From NCBI GenBank assembly GCA_009617715.1, contig VTFK01000190.1:62001-126000 (forward strand): a DNA stretch of 64,000 bases. The letters run 5' to 3'. This DNA comes from Plectrocnemia conspersa. Lineage: Eukaryota > Arthropoda > Insecta > Trichoptera > Polycentropodidae. The notes below the pieces were generated by a model that saw only the letters and a program-made list of their open reading frames with translations, searched no databases and was not told where the DNA came from. Of the stretch, positions 1 through 13,029 are shown piece after piece (positions within the stretch are counted from its first letter, which is position 1; each line of letters opens with the position of its first letter). The position numbers and the translations under genes are program-made.

Positions 1-3000
1 GGTATAATTAAAATTAAACTTCAAATACCCTTACCGCTTTATTATCATTAACATACAAATTTGTATGTATGGATGAACCTTTTTTAATATCATTATTCAA
101 ATTGTATTTTTTGATTCTTCATAATCTACGAATATATTCGAGTAGTTAAAAAAACAGTATATTATATTGTTGTTATAATTTAACCTTTTTTTATTTTTCT
201 AACAGTATTTTAATTTAAAAAAATGGAATTAATATGTATTTTAGATCATGCCGAAAGTGCTTATTAAAAAATAGCAAAGATTAAATTATTTTCTAAAATT
301 CGTATATTGAGTTTCAATAAATCAGATAATACAGATTTTCCAAAACAGCTTCGAATTCGCAATCCCTACTCCGGCTAGCATGAACCGTCCGATCTGGTTC
401 TCTCTCTTCTGGTCTTCGTTCAGAACGAGGTGAATGGCCCGTCAGATGATGTCATTTCATTTCGTTCAAGGTCACGTACGTGCATAATAGGATACGTACC
501 TAAGCCGCGTAAAAAACCGTGACGGTGTAAAAAGAGGAGAGCCTTAACACGGTTCACGAGTTCATGGTAATTCGCCGGTGAGCTTTCCGTGCCGATAAAA
601 CAGTACTGGGTCAAGCCAACATTACACTAGAATAATTATAGACTTTCCACAGAATCGCACCGAGAAAGGAAGTTAGTATTATAATACAATAATCGTCGAC
701 GATCTAATACTTGCGGTAACTAACTATAAAGTTCTCTTAAGTTATGAACCAATGCCGTATTGTTGAATTAGTTGCTACACAATCGATAGTCGGCTCAAAG
801 TGAAGTAGATTGAGGCTTGCAAATTGCATTCAAAGTTAGTACACAACTAAGTATCAAAATCTAAATAGAAGCTGTAAAACATAATTTAATAAATTATACG
901 CGAAATGCCTTCGACTATTTTAGAGCTTCGTAGCATCTCGCAACGTAACTCATATATAACCAAAATTGGGAAAATACTTCAAAGTTCAAGAGAATTCATA
1001 AATATTGAACGAAATATATAGTATATACGCTCGGTCGATCCATCATTCTGCTAAATTACATTTTATACACATGAAGACTATTCTAAAAATCTAAAAAGGT
1101 TGTACGAATACGAACGATCCGATAAATGTTCAAAGTACGTAATGGATATAAAGACACTTAACCATTAGTATGTTTGCCTCATATTTAGAAGCAGATATTT
1201 AAATACCTAATAATTCGACAAAAATTTGTGAGTTCACGTGCGATTTTTTGCTAACATAATCATCGCAAAAACGCGATGTAACTAAATTCAAGTGGAACAC
1301 TTGAAATCAATCGTGTAATAAATGCAAACAACATAAAGTTGATTCTGACGAATAAAATACGTTTTTATATCGTCGACAAATATTTAAATTACGATCAGTG
1401 TAAATAGTTGGAGTTAAACTGAGATAAGCGATCGAGTTAACCTGTAACCAATATTGCATGATCACTATCTGTATTGCACAGTGATTTTATTCGTAGTATT
1501 TAGATAACTGACATTTAACTGAAACTCTTACAATTCGTTACTTTTATATTATTTAACTAAGAAGAACTTGAATTTTTACCGGACAAAAACTATTTTCTTA
1601 TTGAACCCACTGTGGTCCAATTTATTTATTTACAAAAATTAGGCTTCTTTTCAATTATTTATATAGCATTTATTTGGGGTATACCCTAAGCCCGTTCCAG
1701 ATGTTGGGACCACTACCTGAAAGCAATGTTAAAAGAACGAATGATTCACTATATTGTAATTCACACAACAGCAATGGTTCTTAACATATTTTTAATTATT
1801 TAATCTTACGGAATTTATTTTAGTTGTTTTTATTAAAACAAATTTGACAATTCTGGGTAAAATGGTCAGGAGTTATTAAATATAGAATATTTCTGGGTAA
1901 CTAATGAAATAAAAAACTGGATATTTTATCATTAAGTAATTTAAAATAGCTTTAAAAAATAAAAAAACATATTGGGCATGACAATGTAATGGTAAAAGCA
2001 TACATGCCTTTGGACTTGTAAAGGTTAAAAGATATTCATAACTCAAAAATCTAAGATGTTGCGTAGATATTCGCAACTGTTACTGTTCGGTAATAACAGA
2101 ATCTCAGTTTATTGTTTAGTAAAAAGCTAATAATTGCTTCTTTATTGTTTTCATTTGCTGTTATTTAATTTATTTTAAATATTACATCAATATTTCACGT
2201 AGTTCGTTTTAAAGCGGTTCAGTGTATATAAGTCCAGAAGAAAACTAGTTGTGCATCGCGGGTCTGGCGAAATGGCTGTAAGCGGAGAAAAATATATTTC
2301 AACAGTAACAAGGAATCTCATTTCAGTGATAAAAATCTGGATTGGGTTCGGCAACGCCCGAGATTGTACACTTGAAGATTGTGCGAGTCGTTTGACGTGA
2401 CAAATCAAATATTGAGTTTAAATTACCACATATTTGCATAATTCAATTTAACGTCGAGTGGTTTATTGATCCGCTTGTACTGGCTTTTTCAGCGATCATA
2501 TATGGCGGTTGTTTTTGAGAGGTAAGAATCGTAAGCGACGAAAGACGATTCTTTTTATGTATCCGTGTGAATCGAAGTAAAACCCATTGCATTAGTGTGA
2601 AGTAAATCGAATCTAAAGCGATTTTTGGTTTAACGGCTTTTCTTCGACAAGTATACATCGAAGAACAACCGAATTGTATAAATATTTATGTACTCTCAGG
2701 GGCGAGATTCGCATGAAAAATAACGTACACATTTTTTCACCATATTGACTCGCGTTCGTTTCCAATATAGGAGAGTTAATACACCAGAATCGCTTTCAAA
2801 TTCTGACGTTTCATATGGCAGTAAAAAGGAAAAACAGTTGGCGCTGTCACGAAACGCCGTAATGCAATTACTGCTGACCGAATTGGCTCTAAGGCTTCTC
2901 GGGGTCAAGGTTCGAACGTAATAAATACTTCGCGTTCGTTAGCTAATTGAATAAATCCTCAATAAATAATACTAAATTGACGACGAACGAGATGCATGAC

Positions 3001-6000
3001 GCTAGCATCGACCGAATTATGACTTTCAAACAGTTGGGAATGGAGTAGGGGTTATTCAATCTTTCTTATATTATATCTCAATTGAGTTTTCCCCCGATGG
3101 TTCGAAACATACATATATGATATAATTCTAAGAAGTCGGTCGTTGACTGGAAATTATTATCTTGTTACTCGTACCACGCACAATTCGTAACTTCTTATAT
3201 TTATCAGGAGTATCTTTTATTGGAATTCAATAATCTTGTAATAAGCAATAAATTGCAAATAAACAGATAAACGTAAATTAAGTGGACATACATATAGTAT
3301 TTGATTCAATTAAGAACAGATATTGTTTTTTTGCATACATAATTATAATATTACGTACATACAGTTTGGATAACTGTCACATTAAATTGTTTGATATCTA
3401 TAAAAAATAAAAATGTCGAGATATACAGAAAATTACCTACATACATATACGATTAAACAAATATATATTATCTTCCACATAATGCGGTGTAGAATAAGCT
3501 TCAGCGAGACATGATAACAGGTGCGTCTTAAATTAAACGATCGTTAACTGTTTGCTTCAATTACATTAAGATTCAATCGGGTAGCAAATGAATCACGGAC
3601 ATCCCTTAAAACCAGGTTCTCGATAAATAACCCAACATTCAACAACTGAAACAACCGAAGTGAACACTTTAAAAAAAATTGGATTTTCGTACTGGATGTA
3701 ATAAAAATGAGTCTCCACGCGGTCATTGTTTTCAGAGCACTGTTGTAAAATTGGCAAACCCGTGCAACCACCGATCGATTCGTACCTTTGGCATACCGAT
3801 ATGTGCAAATAACCAGCCGCTAAAAGGAGCGATAGTATTAAATATGGATTCTGATTTTCGACACTTTTTAGAATCCTCAAAATCGAGATTAATTTTTAAA
3901 TTCCTAGGATTCGATAAATTTATATACTCAGATTTAATTTCCTTATTTTTTTCAGAATATATAAAATATATATCAAGATTGTGGTCCGTAACATTTCACC
4001 AATTGTTATCTTCTTCATAATGTTCTTCATCAGATATTAATGTCTGTCCTTGTCTTATACACATGTAATTGGAAAAGTCGTATAATCAGTCTTTCAGCGA
4101 AAGAAATTATTTATCTTTTGGAGCTTATTAGTGCTTCTACAAAAGTTTTAAGTGCGTAATATATTTCTTAGTATATCAATATGAGCTATCTTTAATTTGT
4201 TCTTTGAGATCTCTCGGAAAATTGCTGTTGATAAATCTTGGAACAGAATACCTATATCAACACCATCACTTGGTTGAATCGATTTAACGGAAATTTCTTA
4301 CAATTTCAGTGGAATTGCCGGGCGTTTTGAAATTAATGCATAATGTATGTCGGCACAAGCAATAAAGCGACCGAACCACTATACTCAAACGCGCACATGT
4401 AGGTGAGCACAAACCGAAATGCATATTTTACATCGGCACACACCGGCTGAAGGAGCAATTTTCAGCTTAGGTGTGTTGTGTAGGAAGGACGCTAAAATAA
4501 ACCAAAGCGCTCTCGAACTGCGACCAATCGCGCGGTGTAGAAAATTTAACAGGTCAAGTCCAGTGCTCACAGACCTTCCATTAACGTAAATCTAAGCACA
4601 ATAAGTGGATCTTAGAGGTAAATTAACACCGAAATTTTAGAAAGGTTTATTAACTACACACGATCAATACAAAATGTACTTTGTAAACGATGCTGAATAT
4701 ACTGTACCGCAACCCTAAGATAATTATGCAAAATATTTAATAATATCACATCAGCGGCATATGCTATCGCTGTCGCTGAATTCCAAGCGAAATTCTTGGT
4801 GGTCGGGGCCCGTAAACATGTGGATATACGCAGTATATAATACTTGAACTAAATTACTTAACATTCACTTTTATTACTCGTGAAATGCGAGAAAGTAAAT
4901 CAAACTTGATAATTTTCTTATTGATTATTTATTTTCTCTCTCGATATTTTAGTTACTTAAAATATGTTCCAATAAGTGTTTTTATGTCCTCCATATTTTT
5001 AAATCAAGTGTAAGTTATTATTAGTATATCTGAAAATAGTTCAACGTTATAAAGTTTAGCCACTAAGCTACTAATTATTCCTAGGAAAAGAGAAATATAG
5101 CGCACCTATCTCTTTGACGACTTAAAGCCTAGATTTTTTTATATTTATAAAAAAGAGATATCGTTGATTTGGAACATTTAAAACTGGTATTAAAAAATAA
5201 TGTGTTTTCGTAATTGCGAACTAATAATCTAAATTCTATAATTTAGATTAGAATATTTTTAATACATAAAACTCGATCGTCTAATAAATAATTATTAATG
5301 CAATAATTAAGCCACTGAAAACTAACCACAAAGAATCTTATTCTATTCATGTGAGAGGTTTTTGCCTAAAGGAACTTTCGTTTCAAGTGCGATCGAATCC
5401 AACACCTCTTTATGTAATCAACGAAACCATTAACTGCGATACTGGATACCAACGTAAAAGCGACCACCGCAGTTTCATCATGGCAACATTCAATAATAAA
5501 CATCGTAAAATTGAAACGTTAACCTCGGGCCATTATTTATATCTACCGCAACGAAACTCACGCACACGATTGTTTACACAATCAAACCCCAACTATTTGT
5601 TACACGAAGAAGATAGATAGTTTAAAATATTGATAACGAAGTCGAGAATAACTTAATTGAAAGAAAATACACAAACTACACCAATACGTTATGTTTAGTT
5701 TCACTATGGGTTTTTCGGTTAAACAATCAATAAATAAATCGACTGCGGTTACAGAAACGATGTTTTCACACAAAATTACGTATTTCGCGTATCGCCTATT
5801 GTATGGCGGCAATGATGCAAAAATCTAAGATCAGTATGGCGCAACTCGAGCAATACTTTCACAGCAAATTAAATATTGTCACCGACAAGTTATTGTGCAT
5901 AAAAGTAAATTAAACGGTTACAAAATTCTGTGCCTGTATTTTTCATGACAAAACACGGATTGTTTACGCGCGTTTTTATAGATAACAGATATGATTTATA

Positions 6001-6990
6001 TAGATAGTATAGTTTTATCGAGACAGTCATGATCATGATATCCATATTTCGTTGATATTGATAATAACAAATTAATTAGTCAATACATATTTTCAACACA
6101 TTTATTAGTTAACGTCAATATGAAATAGTTAACCCACACTGTGACAGTTTTTCGCACGAAACCACTCAATAACTCGGTTATTAAAAGAAGTGAATATGTA
6201 CCATAAATATCTATAAATAGTTATAAGAAAAACGAAGCTTAAATTTGTAAACCTATAATAATTTTTGAAAAGCAGTCGACGCTGTTAATTATTGTTCCCT
6301 TAACGCAATTTTATAAAATAATCCTTTTTTGTTTATTCTCAAGTATAGCAAGAATAATAAGTAAGCCAAGTTAAGCTTGTAATATCAAGACCTGAAGTTA
6401 TAATATATAATCACAATACTCTATATATTTATTAGGTATAAAGAAGCTCTCCTTACATACCCTGGGAAATCAACGTAGCGATTTCTCGGAATTGACGATA
6501 AAAGCTGCGATTTACATACAAGATTACACCGAATATTCTTTTGCTAAAAAGATACGATAATCTGATTTATATGTAAAATTACACAACATTACTTTTCTAG
6601 CTCGCAGTTTTTTTTTTGTTATAATAATAAAAAAATCAAGTGTTAATATTTGCAAAAAATACGTCTCTTTCCGCTAAAAGCTTTTCGGTTAAAAGAGGGA
6701 GATAAGGACGAAAATTTTATTGTACTGCAATGTTGGGATTTCGGTAATCTGTTTGACTAATATTTATTATTTAAAAGCTTTACACATCTGATCATAACTA
6801 TTAGTTATTTTTTATATAGCGTTAATTACCTACCCGCTAAGCACGTAATCAAGAATTTCCTGCCCCAATAAATAGCGATAAAATAAAGAGGTGAAACATT
6901 AAAAAATATTATAACATACTAAATTAGACGAAATAAATCCACCACACCAGCGACAAAAGTTGTCGCATTAACATGATTTAAACCCTTAAA
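1..6990. other. AT-rich DNA without recognised genes (probable gish intron)
   Basis: I see no splice-bounded coding exon, RNA gene or clear transposon here. The open frames are short, start at arbitrary ATGs and have no recognisable motifs. The minus-strand casein kinase exon at 8041-8198 ends in a splice donor, so its next exon must lie to the left. I did not find the following kinase exon (the ATP-site lysine segment) here, so this stretch is most simply part of a long intron. That is an inference. Confidence 0.4.
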
Positions 6991-6994
6991 ACTA

Positions 6995-7095
6995 CAGGCT
7001 GATCCAATTCGAATTTCCTATGTTGGCAACGCTGTAAATCAGACAAATGTCAATAATCACGCATTTAAAATATCAAATGTTATTTTGAAAGTACT
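6995..7095 (+). mobile_element. 5' end fragment of a mariner-like element
   Basis: This segment closely matches the sequence just upstream of the transposase relic at 53059. Both carry a GATCCAATT-like start, then CTATGTTGGCA, CTGTAAATCAGACA and TGTCAATAATCAC, ending in TCAAATGTTA. Here the match stops after about 100 bp and no transposase frame follows. It is therefore a solo 5' end, truncated next to the hAT fragment that begins about 80 bp further on. Confidence 0.7.
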
Positions 7096-7175
7096 CTTTG
7101 ACATAATAGAAGACATGATCTTAATAGACAATATAAAACAGAGCGTCTGACTAACATAGAAGAAAAAAATTAAGC

Positions 7176-7454
7176 TTGTTCTTGGACTTGGCGATAACAG
7201 AAGCGTTATATGAAATTGCTGTAGCATTGGCGAAAAAAAAGAAAACATTTTCTGACGGGAAAGAAATTTTTAAGCCTTGTCTTCAAATGTTTGTACGCCA
7301 TCTTGAAAATAAAGGTATTTCTATATCAAGGCAGACAGTTACGAGACGTATAGAGGAACTCTCTCAGTATGAACCTCAACAACAGGAATACCTTGTTCAT
7401 TATTGTACTTTCTTTTCCCTAGCTTTGCATGAATCAACGGACATACGTATGTGA
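7176..7454 (+). pseudogene. hAT-type transposase fragment (ZBED5/GTF2IRD2-like)
   Basis: A 92-codon open frame. Its core reads as the N-terminal half of the hAT transposase family that also gave rise to vertebrate ZBED5 and GTF2IRD2. Visible family landmarks are a short helix ending in AVALAKKKKTFSDGKEI, the SRQTVTRRIEEL segment (about residues 52-63), and FFSLALHESTDIRM at the C-terminal end, where the family reads FSLALDESTDI. The frame then stops. Downstream sequence (7455-7640) holds only scattered family-like words in other frames. It has no zinc-finger region before it and no catalytic C-terminal half after it. It is a dead fragment, close to a mariner 5' end. Family assignment is from memory of conserved motifs, not a search. 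Confidence 0.8.
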
Positions 7455-8040
7455 TGTTGCCCAGTTAAACATATTTATAAGGGGAATTGATGGTAATTGT
7501 AATGTCTTTGAAAAACTTTAAAAAAACTGTCATTGAACAGATAAATGTACAATGCCAGCGTATTAAGAAAATGGATTACTACTGCCATATAGATGAGTTG
7601 ACAAGTGCGAAATCTCTAAAAATGAATGATTATCCATAGTATCCTTGAATAATTTGAAGAAATGCTAAACAATATTTAATTTTATACTTTCTCTCAGCGA
7701 ATTACAACCGAAAGTTCCCAAGGGCTTCCTCTGATCAACATCATTAATTACATAAATTACAATACAAATATTTCGGTAAGACTTTTTCGCAAAACCCAAA
7801 TAGAGTTTCGTGTAAAAAAACATGTAGTAAGAAATATCTTATAATATTATTCAACGTTTCAACGTCAGTTTATGGCGGATATGGGCTAACGACAGACAGC
7901 GAACTCTCGCTTTCCGTTGACCTCAGATAACGATAATAACCATGAATCGTAGATAATCGACTAATTATATTAGATAACGGTCAAAGTGAGTCATCGTCGC
8001 TGACACTCAGTGTGACGCTTTAACGACGGTAAGTACTCAC

Positions 8041-8198
8041 CGAGTCGCAGTTCTCCGAAGTTGCCGCTGCCGATCTTCTTGCCGACGCGAAAGTTCGGCC
8101 CCACCATGAGCACCCTCGTAGAACTGCTGCTGACGGAGGAGTGCCTTGAGGTGTGCATGGCGCCCCCAGCGGCGGTGGCACCACCGCGGCCGCCGCCC
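8041..8198 (-). CDS. Casein kinase I gamma (gilgamesh), N-terminal exon
   Basis: This is one internal exon of a minus-strand gene. CK1 gamma is a membrane-associated serine/threonine kinase acting in Wnt and vesicle-traffic signalling. The exon is bounded by an acceptor (TTGTTGCAG, just right of 8198) and a donor (GTGAGTACTT, from 8040 leftwards). Reading left from ATG at 8158-8156 it gives [18 protein letters not shown], then [22 protein letters not shown]. The second part is the start of the CK1 gamma kinase domain, with the glycine-rich ATP loop GSGNFG. The exon ends in phase 1 inside the LRLG glycine codon. The frame is also open upstream of the ATG (glycine/alanine-rich), so this ATG is probable, not proven. 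The exon is GC-rich against AT-rich flanks. The lysine, HRD-type and DFG-type segments are absent and must lie outside the window. CK1 gamma is preferred over other CK1 isoforms because of the [14 protein letters not shown] phrase. Confidence 0.93.
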
Positions 8199-9557
8199 CT
8201 GCAACAATAACACATTCAATATAACAACAACAGTACATAAATGGTATAAAAATATAACATTCCGACGGCTTTCGCTGGAGCACGCGCGCGTGTAAAACAC
8301 GACAAACTTACGGTAACATATTGTGACTCATATTGGTCATATACGAAGGGAATAGATAAGGATGCACCATCGTCAAAAAAATATTACGTACGATGTCGCG
8401 CGTAGTAATACCTACGCGACTACCGACATATTGATCGGACTTCGACTAAACCAAATATCGACGTAGAGATAGCATCGCAGGCGATGCTTAAAATACTTAA
8501 TTACGCGCGTTTATGCAAACGATCGGCACTGCAAATAATTTGAAATAAATTTTATAACATTTCTGAATCGTTGGACATATTTGTGCTCGAGGAAAACACG
8601 CTTTAATAATATCCACATACGAAACGATTATTTTAACGATGAGATCATCTCTTCAGCATTACACGCTAATGAAAATGTTTGAAATAAGTGAATCACACTA
8701 GTATTACCTAGAAACCACAACAATAATGTTATGAAACTGATACCAAGATAATATTACTAAATGATCATGAAATTTCATAACCATTGTATTACATAGTTTA
8801 ATGATTATAGGGGGTAGCTTTAATAAGTATTGTTCCTCGCTTTAAACAATATGTTCTATCTAGGTTTTTAATTTGAAATTTATTTTGAAAAACTCACGAA
8901 ATAATAATAAAAAAATCTTATAGTCAGATCTCTAACTTTTACAACACGTAGTAGCCTTTCTAAAAATATGATATTATACATTAAGTAAAAAAGTTTTCTT
9001 ATCTAACGTAGCCGATCGTTCACACTAGAACGGACATGGAAAGAATTTATTTTAACTTTCGAGAAGTGAGAATTTTTTGCGATATCACTCCACTTCTAAA
9101 AAGGCAATAATTCACGAATCAATAAATCGTCCCGTAGATGATTTCGTACTGAACCTTGAAGAACGTTCTCGCGAGCTTGAAATCTTAAATGCTGAATATT
9201 TTGCACGTCTTGCAATGGTTATAAAATCGTAAATGTTTATAAAAATATAAAATTATTAATATCAATAAAGAAATTATGATAACATTGTTCAAATATTATA
9301 TTTACATTTAGAAATAAATAATCAGTTTATGTAAGTCTAAGACCCTACTATATATGTATAAGGAGGAAACTTTAAAGGGATGCAAGTGATTGGGTTATGA
9401 CACAACTCTCAACAATTTTCGAGAAATTGACTTTAGTAAGTGATGTGATACCGAACATAAAACAGTATTCTATATGTATAGCAACCGATTTTCCAGCTTT
9501 TTGAGAATATGTTTATACTATTAGTTATAGAACGGAAAAAATATACACTTTAGAAAC
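8199..9557. other. Non-coding AT-rich stretch upstream of the gish exon
   Basis: Nothing coding is recognisable. The segment lies upstream of the casein kinase exon on the minus strand and is probably intron. Confidence 0.4.
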
Positions 9558-9960
9558 ACTATACTTCGTTTCTTTTAACAGAGTCACTTTGAGGCCTATC
9601 TCGTATTTCACAACGGTATTTCATTGGTCCGCTTGCGCCGAGCAAAGTTGTCGTATACTTTCTACTTCATTGTTATTCCGATGCTCGCAGAGCACGGACG
9701 TCTTCAAATTGTTTTCGCTATACATACGTAAATGATAACGATTGATAAATTATTGATTTTGATAGCTTATAACTTCCACTATTTCAACAAAAAAAAAATA
9801 TAGTAATATTTCTCTAAATTTGTTCAAAATATATAAAGGATTAATGATAAGTATATCGAAGTATTTAGTACACCCAAAGTTGTCACCTCTTTCTTACTTA
9901 TGAATATTGACAAAATGGATAGACCTCAAAGCGACTCTGTTAAAAGAAACGTAGTATAGT
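9558..9960. mobile_element. Non-autonomous inverted-repeat element, about 403 bp
   Basis: The ends are 43-bp imperfect inverted repeats. The left end contains ACTATACTTCG then TTTCTTTTAACAGAGTCA. The right end, reversed, contains ACTATACTACG then TTTCTTTTAACAGAGTCG. The interior has no open frame of note. The terminal pattern, TATACT then TTAACA-AGTCA then TT-GAG--CTATC, is shared with the palindrome at 12.5-13.0 kb. I cannot identify a target-site duplication or assign a superfamily. Confidence 0.75.
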
Positions 9961-10350
9961 TCAAGAGTTATATTTTACCGACTCATAGAATGCAAGCATA
10001 ATACAAAATAAGATATGTCCACTCGCTTATGAATACGCCCGATACTGTATTGATGGCACAATAAACGCAACACTCCTTAACCTATTTTTTCGGTGTTTCA
10101 ATATTGGAACATTTTGTTTTTTATCCCCACTCCAATATGCATAATCCAATATAAGTTGAGATTGCATCAATCGAGAGCTAGTAAGCGTCTGGTGCATTCT
10201 TTTTTTTCAGATTTAATCCTGTCGAATTGAGTAGTGGTTTTTTATAAGCATCATTTCCGTTCAACAAGAATTGTCATCTGACAAGTTAGTTTAGTCATCT
10301 TTGTAACACAGTTTTTATATATGTATTTACAATATTTATTAAAAATTATT

Positions 10351-10465
10351 GTGAATGAGCGATAAGGACATGCTGACCGCATGCTCTTATCTCTTACTCA
10401 CTCTCGTCACTTTACACCCGAGCGATCGAGATGGAACGTATCTCACCGACCGCGCCTGATGTGTA
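10351..10465. repeat. Hairpin repeat, copy 1 (left arm truncated)
   Basis: A central palindrome, ACATGCTGACCGCATGCT, has a short left arm (from 10351) and a long right arm running through CTCTTACTCACTCTCGTCAC to CTCACCGACCGCGCCTGATG. The same unit occurs at 41002-41134 with a complete left arm. The two copies complement each other and show that the full element is an almost uninterrupted hairpin with a 5-base centre, TGACC. Confidence 0.75.
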
Positions 10466-10469
10466 TGTA

Positions 10470-12500
10470 TATTATATTTACATTACTTTATGTTTGTACA
10501 CTTCTTTATAAAATTGATTGAATTTAAACAAACATTTTTAATTATTTTACTTTTGTAACTTATAACTCATTGTATTTCCAGTGTTCCAATTTCGGAAAAT
10601 CTCGAAAAACTATAAAATCAATACAAATCTAAAAACAATGTTTCGTTGTGTCATATATCATTATAATTTATTGAAAATTTCCTATATTTTAAGGAAAAAA
10701 AATTAGGCAATAATGGGACATGGCGATGTCGTGCTGTATAAATTAAATATAAACAAAGTGACACAAAAATCAAGATTAAAATTGATTATTTAATTTGTTA
10801 ATGAACTTATAATTTTATTATATTGAAGCAGCCTGCTCCAACTGTTTTCCATCAAGCGTACCCTTTCTCACAAACAAATGTCATAACAACAAAAAACGGA
10901 GACTAAACGGTAACAATTAACGAAAACAACTCTTCACAAAACATCCCTCAAACTTCTACACCAAACATTTAACGATTCACAGCACGAAATTTACCAAATA
11001 ATAATCTTAATTTCAAAATTGCACGACAAAGTATCCACACGTAAAACATACTATATTTCCTTTGGCGGATGTGTTAGTATTCTCTCGCGTGTGCAATAGT
11101 ACATTTACATATGGAGACAAGGTGAATTTTCCCTAAAAAATACAAACTTTATTTACGATCTAAAAAAGGAAACGATCTCGTAAAAAGTGGCAGTAGATCG
11201 ACAAACAAATAAAAGAGAAACTTCACATACATTCTCGCTTCTGAAAACAATTAACTTGTCTTATCCTATCCAGCGTCAAAGGTCATTCATACATAACTTT
11301 TCCGAGCACCTAAAACACACTCGTGTAGTAATAGTTAACTGAGTTTGCGGTCGACGCCCAAAACATTAACCGGCTTTTCCATTCCGCACACGTTTTGAAC
11401 GCACACACTTCTGACCAAAATTCGCATACAAGGTCGCCAAAGAAAATCTAATTAATTATTCATCTCGAATCGGTACATATGTATTCTGTAAAATTTGACA
11501 AGCAACGCGTTTTGCGCGCATTTGTCTTCGAAAATGACCACAGAATCAATTACATACACACTCGTACATTAGCATCTTCAAAGTCACGTCTGAGAAAACG
11601 TTAAGCATGTGCATCACGTACAGAAAAGTCGACTCACGGTTACGGTCTCCGTATGTAAGATGTCATACAAGTTTACATGTGGTATGTATTTATTTTTAAG
11701 ACATATTCCCTTGGCGACGCTTATTGTTGTTGGAGCATACTTTTATATAAATTTCATTAAATTGGTGGTATGCGAACATACCCAGTGTACCCCAACAGGA
11801 AAAATGTTAAACATAGAGGGACGAACAAAGGAAACACGCAGGGTCGTTGCTCGTATTCTGTTTAACATGTGCCGCGTTTCAACGTCAATGTGTGTAGTGA
11901 CATTTTTCAATGCGACCATATGTATTGTACGTACAAATGATATACGCATGTCTGGTGTAGATGAGTTGTACTGTAAATTGTAATCGCCGATTGTAGGAAG
12001 GAAGAAGCGCGTGAAAACCAAAAACGCGTACAATCGGAAATCTGGCTGTTGAAAGCGAACACATCGATATCAAAGTGAATATAAAGCAGTAAATTAACTT
12101 CATTGATCATATACACAATATTTGAAAAATTCCCGTCGGAAATTTAATGGAGAAAGGTACAAAAATATATGCATATATTCACTACACAATGAACACATAA
12201 TTCAACTTGAAAAGTAGTATTTAAATCCTATTATAAATATTGGAAACTATTGTATTTCATAAAAAAAAACTCAGACGTATGCTTTAAAAACGATAAATCG
12301 ATTATGGCGCATGGTAGCAATTATTAAAATAACATTGCAACCACTGAAAAACGACGAAAACCTAAACCAACGGCGAATAAACATTGAATGTTCAAGTAAT
12401 ATAAAATAACAACTAATATAACTAATCTGATAATACAAGTATAATAAGAACACTAAAAAATAGTGTTACATAGGCATACATACACCTCTATACTATATTT
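10470..12500. other. Stretch without recognised genes
   Basis: The longest open frame (11609-11983, plus) is 124 codons, but it has no recognisable domain, splice context or compositional signal, and it overlaps antisense frames of similar length. I see nothing else that I can name. Probably intron or intergenic DNA. Confidence 0.35.
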
Positions 12501-12554
12501 GCGTTAACATAGTCAGTTCGAGAACTATCCATTATGTAACATAATACTTGAACA

Positions 12555-13016
12555 CTATTAATTTTATTGTTTTATAGAAATATGAGAAATAACACATTTT
12601 TTAAGATAATGTCATATATAATATACATATATTTGCGTTAACACAGTCAGTTTGAGAGTTATCCATTTCATCATTATTCATAATTGAAAAATAGATGTCA
12701 AGTTTGGGTTTACACCCCTACTATTAGTTCTAAAGCACACGATACGGATATACGTTCGATACAATTAACATTAGATACGTTTATCGAACGTATATCCGTA
12801 TCGTGTGCTTTAAAGCTAATAGTAGGTGCGTAAACCCAAGCTTGCCATCTCTTTCTCAATTATAAATAATGATGAAATGGATAACTTTCGAACTGACTGT
12901 GTTAACGCAAATATAGTATAGCAAAATATATGTATATTATACTCTGAACTAAGAATGACATTATCTTAAAAAATGTGTTTTTTCTCATATTTCTATAAAA
13001 CAATAAAATTGACAAT
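12555..13016. repeat. Large palindrome (foldback element), 462 bp
   Basis: The left arm (12555-12761) and right arm (12782-13016) are imperfect inverted copies separated by about 20 bp. Matching words, outermost to innermost, are ATTTTATTGTTTTATAGAAA, CACATTTTTTAAGATAATGTC, TTTGCGTTAACACAGTCAG and AAAGCACACGATACGGATAT, each mirrored on the other side. The innermost roughly 40 bp on each side are nearly perfect. The interior has no coding capacity. Just left, 12500-12545 carries a second, partial copy of the inner GCGTTAACA-AGTCAGTT segment. This is a foldback or MITE-like structure related to the 9558-9960 element. Confidence 0.88.
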
Positions 13017-13029
13017 TATTTATTAAGAA

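Noticed and set aside
11609..11983. 124-codon plus-strand open frame
   Set aside because: Hydrophobic and Thr/Val-rich but with no recognisable family, and flanked by equally long antisense frames. Chance cannot be excluded.
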